A stretch of 64,000 nt of DNA from Trebouxia sp. TZW2008. Its lineage: Eukaryota; Chlorophyta; Trebouxiophyceae; Trebouxiales; Trebouxiaceae. The notes below the pieces were generated by a model. That model worked only from the letters and a program-made list of their open reading frames with translations. It did no database searches and was not told the origin of the DNA. Positions 33,503 to 45,000 of this stretch are shown piece by piece. Both the position numbers and the translations under genes were made by a program. The DNA lies in contig BDIU01000160.1 in assembly GCA_002118135.1 (NCBI GenBank), positions 62,001-126,000 on the forward strand, written 5' to 3'. Every line of letters begins with the position of its first letter. Position 1 is the stretch's first letter.

Positions 33503-36500
33503 ATGGCTCACAGGGCCGCTCCAAAGCTCCCGCGGTTGCGCATGCGCGAGGAGCTGCTACAGGTGACAGCCGTTTTGCGACAAGAAGCTGCGGTCAAACA
33601 GGCTGCGTCACCAGCTTGCTTTGATGCTGACTTGCACAGCATAGCTTTCAAAAGCCTTGCTGCTTCTTGTAGTCAGCTCCGGAGCTTGCAAGACTACTCG
33701 GTGAAGACATCGATGGCGAGCAGACTGCCCTCTTTGAGCAGCACAAAACTGGTTCAAATCGTGGCCCAGGATACAGCGTACAAGGCGGCAAAGGAGGTGG
33801 CTCACATGCTGTCTCCCCAGACAACCCTGCACTCGCTGCAGAAGAAGAGCTGACTGAGGAGGACGAACTGGTACACAACCTGGCTTGCGTCCATGCTTGC
33901 TGACCAAGAGCACCTTCTGGCTTCCACTTGTGTCTGCATCAAGTTCCCCTCCTTCACGCGTGATGATTGTTGATGCATGTTCACAATGCTGAGCTGCTGG
34001 ATGCAGAGAATAGAGATGGAGGCTGTAAAGAGGGAACGCTCTCACCTTATGGCTTCCTTGGCTGAAATCAAAACACAGTCAGGAAAAGCTGGGGGAGAGT
34101 TGCAGCAGGAAGACGTACGCAGACTGCGCAAGGAGGTGGAGATAAAGATGCAGAAGCTGAATGAGATCAGAAAGGTCAGTTGCACAGCAGATCACAGGCT
34201 GGACTTGAGCTCATCAGCTGCATGACGTGCTGCTCAATGTAGAGTGACCACGCTCACAGGAAGGTCGATGTCAACAGAATCAAACTGAATGCTTTGATGA
34301 TGTACAGCTTGCAACAGTGCTGCAAGTCATGTGGTCGTCCTGTTTGTGCATGTTGGCAGTTACGTCAAGCAAGGTCAGACACACAACAGTACGAAAGGAT
34401 GCTTCAAATGATACATGACTTGTACAGGAAGCTCGGCGACATGAGAGTCAGATTGCTAGGTTGAGCTTGACCAGCAAGGACTGTCACAATCTGATGCCAG
34501 GAGAGCCGCCTGATGATCAGGCTCGCATCAAGGCTCTCACAGAGGAGTCGAAGGTGCTAGAAGATGAACTGATTGAGGTCGAGGCCAAGAACAGGCTGTA
34601 CACTTTGCTAGGAGAGAGAACAAGGTCAGACCTTTGGCTGTCAGACTGCTGTGCCCATCACCACTACACCCCGGAACACTGGTCAAGCAGCTTGAATTGT
34701 GGCACCAGTGCTATGACACAGCGAAACAACTTCTGCTGAGGCATGGACACAAGACACACTAGCTGTCTCTGCAGCTAGAATTGAGCTAGAGCCATTTCAT
34801 CACAATGCTGCGTGACAAAAGCAGCAGAAGCAGGGATATGTCTGCAGTCTGCATACATTCCTCTTCAGATACACGTTGGATGACTGATTCACATGTGCCT
34901 GGCAGCATGTTTGTCATCTGCATTGCTTGAAACTTGTCCTCCCTCTTTGCTGACGGCAATGACGCTACCAAACCAGGCGGGAGCACATGGCAATGAGCAT
35001 CAAGGTCCAAGAGGGCCGAGAGATGCAGGAAAACTATGTTGAGGATGAGGCAGTGCTGACTAGCTACATGCATGACATGCGAGCAGCTCGGGAGGATGCA
35101 GATCGCGAGCTAGCCCACATGCGCAGCATGGCTGAGAATGCTCACAAGGACTGGATGCGCAAGCTGAAGGACAGACGCAAAGAGGTCAGTCACGCTCTAG
35201 CAAAATACCCAAATTCAGGCTTCAGCAATAAGTAGAGCCCCATTTGGCACCTCCTGTATGCCTTGGGAGCGCCACTGCTGATGTTATGGCTTTTCTTGTA
35301 TGCGCTAAATTCAGGTTGCTGATACTGCAGCAGCAGCACATTTGGCATGCCGTCCAGAGCTAAGACTCTGATGCCAGTCAGTCTCTCATCAGCAAGGTTT
35401 ACACATTCACATGCTATGCTCAGCAACTGCTGACTGTCAATCATCCTGCCAAAGGCTTGCCCTATGAGGCAGCATCTAGCTGCAGCTGCGGTCTGTCGTC
35501 TCAACAGCTGTGTAATGATTCAGGTGTTTGACATGGAGAGGCGGCAAGCAGCAGCAGCAGAAAGGGAGGCTCGCAAAGCTGCTCGTGTGGCCCTCAAGGA
35601 GCGCCAGGAACGTGAGCGCAACACCAAGCTCAAGATGGAAGAGGAGGCATACGAGATGCAGCTGCAGGTAGGCTCTCTCAACTGCCCATTTCTGCGTGTT
35701 AAACACACATCGCCTCATACACATCAGATACAGCCAAGAAGGTCAGCTCACATTGGCTTGGCATGCCAACTCATCTTCAGCTGCAACTCTTTTGTGGGTG
35801 CATGATTCATGCTGCATGTTAAGTACAGCTGTTCACCTTGAGTTGAGCTGTCAGCACAAATAGCCAAGGCTGCCAAATGCATCTAGGAACAGCAGTTGTA
35901 CATGGGCAAAGATCTGAAGCAACTTTGCCATTGCAAGCTGTTGCTGAGCTGAGTGTCAGGATGTGCTTGGCAGGCTGTGCAACCCAAGCTGGAGGCAATG
36001 GAGGCGGCCTGGTACCGCCTACACTCCATCAGTGGAGCTGCCACTCCAGACCAAGTCATTGCCTACTGGGAAGGTATGCTCGCCTTGCCATACCTTCAGC
36101 GGCTTCCTCTCTGTTGATTTTTCCCATTGCATGCCTTGCAAGTGCCAGGAGCCTCACTAAATTGACAGTGAGGCACGTCTGTCTGGCTGAAGTCATGTTG
36201 GCCTTAGGCTGTATGTTGTATGTCAAAACGCATCTGCTTAAACATGCTGGACAAGGTGGCACAACAGCACCTGTATGGCAAGCTTACACAGCCCTGTATA
36301 TTGTTTTCTGAACGCGTTTTGGGGGGGCCCTGCATTTAGCCACCGTAAAGGACTCATTGGCAAGAGACAAACGCCTGTATGCAGGTCTACGCAGCAAAGA
36401 GGAGAACATGCGTGAGCTGGTGCGCCTGGCAGAAGTCAGGGAAGCACAAGCCAAGGAGCAAATCACAGCGCTGCTGAACAACCGCTCCAACATGTTCCAG

Positions 36501-39500
36501 AGCCAGGCTGCTGCCCCAGATGCTGATGCAGACATGACCAGAAGCGAGCAGCAGATAGAGGAGGCTCAGCGTACTAAGGCGCTGGCCAAGAAGAAGTTCA
36601 ACAAGGCTCGCAGCGTGTGCATTGCAGCTCAGCAGGTGGGATGGGCTTGTCCCTAGCATCTCAGTGCATCCTGTTTGACTTGAGCACCTGCAGATGGGCT
36701 CAGCTTGCTGTGAGATGTATGCATTCCAAATGAACCCAGTGTGCGTTGACAAGAGAGCATAGTGCATATCTGCTGCAGTGGGCCAATTGCTTCTGACCCA
36801 TTGCATTGCACTCAAGACAGCACCATCAACCAAGAGCACTTACCATGCACATACATAGGACTCAGCAGAATTCACAAGATGACTAGCCCTTTCTATGGGC
36901 AAGGGTTTCAGTCAGACAACAAGGTTCAGAGAATGCTCAGTTCATCACGCTTTGTGCTCATGGCCCCTTGCACATGCAGGGGCTCAAATCACTGAAGAAT
37001 AGGCTGGAGACTGCTCTGCAAGACGCCAGCCAGCAGCGCGGCCTGTCCCGCAGCAGCAGCAGGCGCACCAGCAGGGACGCCGCTGCGCGCCAGCTGTCAC
37101 GCACAGGTAGCACCCGCCGCAAGAGCCTGGCCTCCCCCAGCCCCAGCCTCAAACAGTCTAGGGAGGGCTTTGAGGCCAACTTGGCAGCAGAGCGTTCAGT
37201 CCTGCCAGCAGGTTTGTCACCTGCTGTGGCACTGCAGTCCTGTTGTGCTGTTTGTGCCAATCTGTTCATTGCCAAGTGACAAACATTGCACAGTCCAATG
37301 TGTACACTGTGCTTGTTGATGCCTGTGGTCTCCCCAGCCCCAGCCTCAAGCAGTCTAGGGAGGGCTTTGAGGCCAATTTGGCAGCAGAGCGATCAGTCTT
37401 GCCAGTAGATTTGTTACCGGCTGTGGCATGGCAGTCCTGTTGTGCTGTTTGTACCAATCTGTTCCTTGCCAGGTTGCATTCATCAGCGAGTTCAATGTGT
37501 ACACTGTGCTTGTTGATGCCTGTGGCCTCTCCCAGCCCAGTCTCAAGCAGTCCAGGGAGGCCTTTGAGGCCGCCTTGGCAGCAGAAAGAACAGCAGGTCT
37601 GTCACATGCAATGCTGCTGCATTCATGTTGTGTTGTTTGTGCCAGTGTGTGCACTATGCCTGTTGAAAATAGTAGATGAGCACATTGGCCTCTCAGAGCC
37701 CCAGCCTCAAACAGTCTACAGGAGGCTTTGATGCTGACTTGGCAGCAAAGCAATCAGTCCTGCCAGCAGGTTTGTTACCTGCTGTGTCACTGCAGTCCTG
37801 TTGTGCTGTTAACTCCAATCTGTTCAGTGCTGCTGCGTATGTGCTGGGCTGTCTGTGCCAATGTGTGCACTGTGATTGTTGATGCCCGTGGCCTCCCCCT
37901 GCCCCACCCTCAAGCAGTCTAGGCAGGGCTTCCAGGCCCAGCTGACAGAGATCGATCAGTCCTGCTAGCATTTTTGCCACTGGCAATGCTGCTACATCTG
38001 TATTGAGCTGCTTGTACCATTCTATGCCGTACTGTGTCGCCAGATGGTAGGATCAAATGCAGTGCTACATGCCAGCAATACAATGGTGCTCTTGAATGCC
38101 GCACACATTGCATCTGTGGACACTGACTTTCCTTGAGCTGCTGAGCTTCATCTGTACATCATGCTTTATATCAAAGTCATACCAGGTTTTGACACTGATT
38201 CAAACCTGACTGGTGCCCGACATTGATTCAATCTGACTGTTGCTCTACTCCTCTGAAGCCAGTAACACCACCATGGTTGCCTTGCATGGCCAGAGCCACA
38301 ACATTGAGGATGCACACTTCTTCCCTAAGCTGCTGAGCTTCATCTGTACAACATGATCTCTTGCTCTACATGATATGCATGACAGCTCCATGATTTTGGT
38401 ACCACCTGACTATTGCTCTATTGTGCAGAGGCCAGCAGCACCACCATTGTTGCCCTGGATGGCATGGGCAACAACACTGAGAACACAGAGTTTTCTCCTG
38501 ACCTGCCAGTGCAATCTGACTGTTGCTCTGCTGTTCAGAGGCCAGCATCACCACAATCGTGGCTTTGGATGGACTGGACAACAACATTGAGGATGCAGAG
38601 TCCTTCCCTGACCTGCCAATGCAGTCTGACTGTTGCTCTGCTGCTCACAGGGCAGTCATCACAGACTCTTGACATCAGTACAATTTTACTGTTGGACTGC
38701 TGTGCAGAGGCCAGCAGCACCACATTTGTGGCTTTGGATGGACTGGGCAACAACATTGAGGATGCAGAGTCCTTCCCTGACCTGCTAATGCAGTCTGACT
38801 GTTGCTCTGCTGCTCAGAGGGCAGTCATCGCAGACTCTTGACATCAGTACAATCTTACTGTTTGACTGCTGTGCAGAGGCCAGCAGCACCACAGTCGCAG
38901 CTTTGGATGGACTGGGTAACAACATCAAGGATGCAGAGTCCTTCCCTGACCTGCCAATCCAATCTGACTGTTGCTCTGCTGTTCAGGGGTCAGTCATCAC
39001 AGGCTCTTGATGTCAGTACAATTTAACTGTTGCACTGCTGTGCAGAGGCCAGCAGCACCACAGTTGTGGCTTTGGATGGACTGGGCAACAACATTGAGGA
39101 TGCAGAATTCTTCCCTGACCTGCCGGGCTTGGTGAGAGAGGTGGCAGACCGTCTCTCTCGCCTTATGGACTTGGACAGGCGCCTCATCTCAGCCCTGCAT
39201 AAGGCAAGTCACTTGTTGAAAGTTGTTAGGTGCACATTCTGATCACTCACCAAACCTTCAGCACACGTTCCTAGCATTGATACTTTGCCGCTGCATCCAT
39301 TGTATTATGCTGATTTGCGGTAAGACATCTCGTTGCCAATCCATGGCAAGCGAACCTGATGCTTTGGGTCAGCTGATAGAGCGCTACACAGAGTCATGTT
39401 GTGCGAATGCATATGGTTCACCAGCATGAAATTCGTTGTTATGTAGTGATCACCAGTTTGTCAAGATACCCAGCTGCATCCATCAGCATGAAAGCTGCTT

Positions 39501-41704
39501 CAGCTTTCACCTTGGCGTTTTGCAACTCCCATCATCCTTTCTGCCCATACAAGGCTGCTTTTACATGCTTTACTTGTTTTGTAAGTAAGTGCAGCCAACA
39601 GGAGTCCCATCAGCACCAAGCCCTCTCTGCAGTGGTCACCCTTTCCTCAGCATAGCACCAGTATATATTAACGTCTGGAAGGCATGCACGACAATATCAA
39701 TCATGCAATGTTCACAAAGTGGCATGAGTTCAACAAGAGACAACGTAAGACATCACAATTTGGTGTACTTCAAGAAAGATTGGTAATCCAGGTGGATGAG
39801 AACTCTGAAATGGGTACCGGGTTCCAGACCCCCACATCACCCCCCAAGTCAGAGCTGGCGCTGCAGAAGGGCTTTCGCCGCCGCACTTGGACTGGCCCTG
39901 CCTGGCTGGATAATGTCACCTCCACTGGCCATGTAAGCATCATCTGCTATCTACTAGTACTCTGCTGCTGAGGGATGCTGACCTCTGGCTCTCTACACGA
40001 GAGCTTGGCTGCCTCAGCAGTTGATTTGTATCATGCTGTTGTTGATGCATGGCTCTGTTCATGAGAGCCAAGCTGGACCTGCCTGGCTGAAAAAAGTCAC
40101 CTCCTCTGGCCATGTCAATCCCACCAACCAGCTGTTATTGTTCTGTTGCTGAGGCGTGTTCCACGAACCATGTAAGCCTCAACACTGCCATCTTGTTTAT
40201 GCACTGTTGAGGCATGCTGACACTGTGTGTAAGGCTCTGGCTCTGTGGATGAGAGCCACAGCTGGCACTGCCTGGCTGCAAGTCATTACCCCTACCAGTC
40301 ATGTAAGTCTCATCAGCCATCTGTTGTTTTTTTGTTGCTGAGGCCTCTCGGCAAATTTTGATCTATTGTTGCTCTGTCGTTGAGGCATTCTGACTTTTGG
40401 CTTGATGCATACAACCTCAGGTAAGTTTTGCCTGGTTGGATAAGATTATCTCCATGGGCTGTGTAAGCCTCACTAAACACCTGTTGCAACAGTGACGTGT
40501 TACGGTAACAATTGCCTATGGTCCCAAAAACATTGCCCTTTCATCACTTTCATCTTATTCTGAAGTATCACTGTATTCAGAGTGTAGTAGTTGATTCTCA
40601 AGCTCTGTGTTTGTCAAGAATGCCTTATACCAAGTGTTCTTACATTAAGGGACAAGTTCACTCTATTGTTTGGGCATGATGCCCCAACAACTGAGTAGCT
40701 ACCATGAAGGCCAAGGGCAAAGGAGCGGACTGAACATTCTGACTGGGATCAACTCCTGGGGTGCACAGACACAGACATTCCTGTTGTGTTGGGGCTTCAA
40801 ATGCTGTACAACGTGATGGGCCTGCAGATCATGCCTCCAGGAGCCACCATGACGGCCATTAGGAAGTACAGCAAGCAGAAGATGTTCTCTGCTTCTTCTT
40901 GGCTTGTGTTCTAGTGCTTCAAATGAGAGTTGTTGTGCCTGCAGATCATGCCACCTGGTGCCACCATGAAGGCCACTAGGAAGGGCAAGAAGCAGGAGAC
41001 TGTGCGTTCTGACCTGGGGCACATCCTTGGGTACACAGGCATGGACATGGACCCCTTGGGCCCCCCAAGCCCAGTGGGCAGTGAGAAGGAGACAGCTGCT
41101 GCAGGTTGGCACTTCATGCTTGATAGTGTCATGCTGATTGACCTTTTGCAGAGGCATTGTGTATACCTCCCAAAGAACTGCTTCTGATATTGCTTTGTTC
41201 CCCAATCTGGAGAGGGCAGGTGCAATGCCTACACATGCCATTGCTTAGCTGAAGGTTGCTGTATGTAAGCTTGCTGCTTAGACAAAAGTTGTGTGAGAAA
41301 ATGATGTAGTCACTGATCAGCTTTGTCTTCAGAGCATGCTGGACCCAATCATGCATGTATGGAGGCACTGTCTGTTGCTCATCGTGAAGCTGTGCAGAAA
41401 TCTTGCTGAACCACACTGAACCAAGCAGTGGGTTACAAGCAGAGCCTGTTGCTTATGAAAGGCAGCTTCTGCCTTTGCATCAAACTCATGTGGCTGCTTT
41501 GTGATGACACAGTGCTGCTGGACATTTCCTGACGATGGGCTGTGTGATTCTTTAGGAGAGCAAGGGGCTGAATGGGATGGTGTATTGGACAGAGAGTACA
41601 TCAAGCATAGAGCAATGAAGATTGCACTAAAGCAAGCAAACAAGGGCTTAGCAACTGATCCAAAGGCACCAGCAGCTGCAGCTAAGCCTGTTGCAGCATC
41701 GTAG
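33503..41704 (+). CDS. Coiled-coil protein resembling outer-dynein-arm docking proteins (CCDC63/CCDC151/ODA1 type)
   Basis: Thirteen exons close in phase to 721 residues: 33503-33562, 33673-33870, 34007-34174, 34428-34624, 34977-35184, 35524-35667, 35974-36073, 36385-36635, 36980-37211, 39046-39203, 39792-39932, 40945-41104, 41556-41704. Residues from about 87 to 450 are nearly continuous coiled coil (RRLRKEVEIKMQKLNEIRK; MERRQAAAAEREARKAARV). The segment PKLEAMEAAWYRLHSISGAA, then TPDQVIAYWEGLRSKEENMR, has the pattern of the conserved motif in dynein-docking proteins, where an 'I-x2-x2-G' segment precedes a repeated coiled coil. That assignment is by resemblance and needs a profile search. 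The tail is Ser/Arg-rich, then VVALDGLGNNIEDAEFFPDL and a basic end. If right, it anchors outer dynein arms to doublet microtubules. The intron after 39203 starts with GC. A stretch at 34360-34427 also looks coiled-coil but does not fit the phase. Confidence 0.72.
37300..37960 (+). repeat. Downstream copies of the end of exon 36980-37211
   Basis: The exon end coding SPSLKQSREGFEANLAAERS and its donor (CCAGCAGGTTTGTCACCTGCTGTG) recurs at about 37335-37450, 37520-37620, 37697-37800 and 37895-37960, roughly every 180 bp, each separated by TGTACACTGTGCTTGTTGATGCCTGTGG-like intron. Identity is high between the first three copies. Several copies stay in frame over the LKQSREGFE stretch and keep an AG|GT donor. 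Confidence 0.9.
38130..39045 (+). repeat. Five to six upstream copies of the VVALDGLGNN exon start
   Basis: The acceptor and first 75 coding bases of exon 39046-39203 are repeated at about 38255, 38429, 38538, 38703 and 38875, with a ghost near 38130. Each has the intron tail CTGACTGTTGCTCTGCTG-TCAGAGG. All copies end where the true exon continues (after FPDLP) and turn back into GTCTGACTGTTGC intron. Only the last carries PGLVREVADRLSR and the rest. Confidence 0.92.
40030..40490 (+). repeat. Downstream copies of the end of exon 39792-39932
   Basis: The exon end coding GPAWLDNVTSTGH plus the GTAAGC donor is echoed at about 40075-40125, 40240-40310 and 40425-40480, each followed by CTCAT-A-CATCTGTT-TTCTGTTGCTGAGGC intron start. 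Copies are frameshifted or have lost the donor. Confidence 0.8.
40795..40920 (+). repeat. Upstream copy of the IMPPGATMKA exon
   Basis: CTGCAGATCATGCCTCCAGGAGCCACCATGACGGCCATTAGGAAG at about 40823-40870 repeats the start of exon 40945-41104, then decays into TTCTTGGCTTGTGTTCTAGTGCTTCAAATG intron also found before it. Confidence 0.8.
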
Positions 41705-42071
41705 TCGAGCAGTGCAGCAGCGATTGCCTGCGCAGCTCGACAAGTCTTTGTTGATGCCTGCTTGAATTTGTACCAAATTTTGAGTCACAGAACACTTGCG
41801 TCAAATGCTGTGACATTTCAAAGTAAACACTGTCAAATGAGTGTGCAGCACCACAGCTGCAGTTGACTTGAACATAGAAAGGGACTGATGGAGATTCTAG
41901 ATTGACCAGTAGACTTTATGCTGAGCTGATGGGCACTGGAAAGCACTCCAAACTTTCATGCATGACTGGGTGGCGTTGACTAATTTGTGGAAAGCATGCA
42001 AAGCACAGGAGCAGATGTTTGCAAGCTTTTAGCTGAAGCGTGCACGCCGTAGAAAACACTTATGCCTGGCC
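41705..42071. other. Intergenic, coiled-coil gene to the trithorax gene
   Basis: 367 bp holding the upstream gene's 3' UTR and the trithorax promoter. No features recognised. Confidence 0.45.
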
Positions 42072-45000
42072 ATGCCACAAGCCGACACGTCCGCCTTGGG
42101 CAAGCGGAAACGGCAAGAGAGTCAGCCCTCTGCTGATAAGGGTCAGGCTCGTATAGATCGCTATTTTGCCTTTCACGGGCCTGTGAAGCCTATAGATCCC
42201 GCGCCCAATGCGAGAAGTAGCAGGAAAGCCTCGAGCGACAATATACAGGCTGTTTGCAACGATGCGCTGGTCCCAATCGTGCCATCTCACGCTGATGTCG
42301 GTCAGCCTGATCACCTCGAGCTGAAAGCTCCAAGCCACGCTCGACCTGGAGAGGGACAGCCTGAAAGTGCCACTGACGCCAGGCGTGCTGGGAATGTCCA
42401 GCTGCCCAAATGCCGTCAAACCGCAGACCAGCAGCTGACACCAAAACCGATAACAGCTATGGCAGCAGCAAAGCCTGTCAATTCTCGCAAAACTTCCCAG
42501 CTGAAGAGGACCCAAGCATACCCGCCGTTACACAAGTCAACTGCAATGCAGACACCTGCTGACTCAGACTCCCAGCACAAGTTGCCAGAGCATCTGAATG
42601 TCTTTTTGGAGCATTTGACTGCAAGGCAGCAATTTCGAGAGTGAGACCTGATTGCAAAGCCATTCATGCCATCTGAATGCAAAGCTACCTTGTGCTATCA
42701 GCACATGTCATTTCCAATGTTGATTTGCTATGCACAGGTTTGATGTAGCAATGAGGACTGCACCTCAACTGCTAGCTGGTCGTAAGCTGAGAGTCTATTG
42801 GCCTGATGATGATGGCTGGTATTTGGGCACTGTGACACATTTTGATGCTGAGACTGGAAAGCATAAGGTTTGCTGATATGGTTTTGCACATCCTCACTTG
42901 TTGCGAACACGAATGCAAATATTGCACCCCATAGGTGCAGCACATGCAATGGCAAGCTGTTGCAATCAATGTTACATTGATGACTGGCCGACCGTTTGCA
43001 GCAACTTTGCTTGCCAAGATGTCGCCTTTGATTTGCTTTGTCAAATGCTTCCTTCAACCTATTCAGCTCACGTGGCATCTGCCACACGGGGAATGTGTTG
43101 TCTGTGCAAGAACTGCAGGCCACCTGTTGCAGCAATACCACACTTGCATGCAGGTGGAATATGATGATGGTGATAAGGACGAGATGCATCTTGCAGTAGA
43201 GCGTGTGCGCCTGTTGATGCATGCCGGAGAAAGATTTGAGGCTGCTAAGCCGGCAGAACTAGAAGCCTTAGCCAGCACTCTTCTTGCTGCTGCCAACAGC
43301 AAATCAGCGCTGTCTCCCAGGACACGCAAGCAATGCCTGAGTCCAGGTCAGGAGCAGCAAATCAAAGGTCAGAAACCTTACAATGCATGCTGACCAATTG
43401 CCTGCTAGTAGGCATTGCATGCGTGTCAGTGCTGCTGGCAATGTCATACTTTTGTGACAATGCCGTTGTGTTGCCCTTCATACGATTTGCATCAGAATGA
43501 GCTGCTTTGAGTGCTTTGAGTGAATTGGTCTTCTTTACTGTGAGGCACTGTGCACTGACATAAAGCTGTACCATCTTGTATGGTAAGCAACAGACAGCAA
43601 AATTTATTGCAAGCGGCACCCACTGACAAAGCATACACTAATGCACTTTCACGCAACTCTGCCATGCCTGCACCTGAGCTAAGTCAGCCCATCTTTCGTG
43701 TTGATTTCCACATGCCGTGGCAAACTAGTGAGGAGCAAAGCTGTTGTCAGCCTGCATCTGATGTTGGTCTGTCCATGAAATGGCAAAGTGAACAAAGAGC
43801 AAAGCTGTTGCTCATTCGCGCAGAAGCAGAAGAATTGGCTCAGAAGCTCAGAAAGCGTGGCGTGAGTCTTGAGCAGCATGCTCAACACTTGCGAGCAAGC
43901 CTTAAACTGAGTTCAGCCAATGACGATGCTGCCACATCACTAGACCCAGCAGAAGCAGTGCCTGATCGGCAGTCTTTGCCTCAGCAACATCAGGACATTT
44001 CTGTAGACATGCCGCAAAGCAATAAAGCATCGCAGCTTATTCAGCCAGCAGTGAACACCGAGCAGCAATTGGAGCAGCAGCAGTTGTGTCCAGCTGCGCA
44101 GGATACAGAGCAGCAGCAGCATCAGCAGCATCAGCAGCAGCAGTCAAATGGCTCAGTCCTAGCCATAGATAGTCAGACAGCTTGTCAACCGGCAAACTTT
44201 GGGCAACATCCAGCAGCAGCAGAGCTGGTGACAGACCAAGCAGCTGGGAATGCACAAGAGGTCTCACTGCAGCTGGACAGGCCGCATCCAACCCAAGAGC
44301 AGGATGAAGCACAGGGCATAAAGCAGGGCATTGCAGAGTGCATAAGGCAGGGCACAGAACAGAGCATAGGACAGGACACAGCACAGGGCACAGGGCAGGG
44401 CATATGGCACGGCACAGGGCAGGGCGCAGGGCAGGGCGTGGGGCAGGGCACCGCAGAAGGCATAAGGCCGGACACAGAACAGGGCATAGGACAGGACACA
44501 GCACAGGGTGCAGGGCAGGGCACAGGGCAGGGCATAGGGCAGGGTGCTGTGCAGGGTCTGGTTGTGTGGGGTCTCAACAAGGGGTGGCCTGCGTGGCCGG
44601 CCATAGTCATCACAGAGGAGGAGATAGCAGCTGCTAAGGTGCAAGGCAGTGCCACAGAAGCAAAGGCCTTGACCAAAGGTATCTTGACCTCCTGTCTTTG
44701 TTGCTTGTGTGTATGGCATGACCACTTTCATAAAGGCCAACTGCTCACAACGCAGTGCTTGTTTCACCTGCCATACTTATCACAGAGGATGAAATAGCCA
44801 AGGTGCACAGCAGTGCCACAGAAGGCAAAGGCTCTGACCAAAGGTATCTTGACCTCCTGCCTCTGTGGCTTTTGTGCATGGCATGCCTATTTTTACAAAG
44901 CGCAACTGCTTACAAAGTAGTGCTTGTTTCACCTGCCATAGTCATCACAGAAAGGAAATAGCAGCAGCCAATGTGCAAGGCAGTGCTACAGAAGCAAAGG

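Noticed and set aside
34360..34427. Extra coiled-coil exon in the docking-like gene
   Set aside because: The peptide looks plausible, but including it breaks the phase into the next exon; joining 34174 to 34428 directly keeps the frame. It may be an alternative or decayed exon.
37300..39045. CRISPR-like regular repeats
   Set aside because: The repeating units are copies of neighbouring exons with their splice sites, too long and too diverged, and the genome is eukaryotic.
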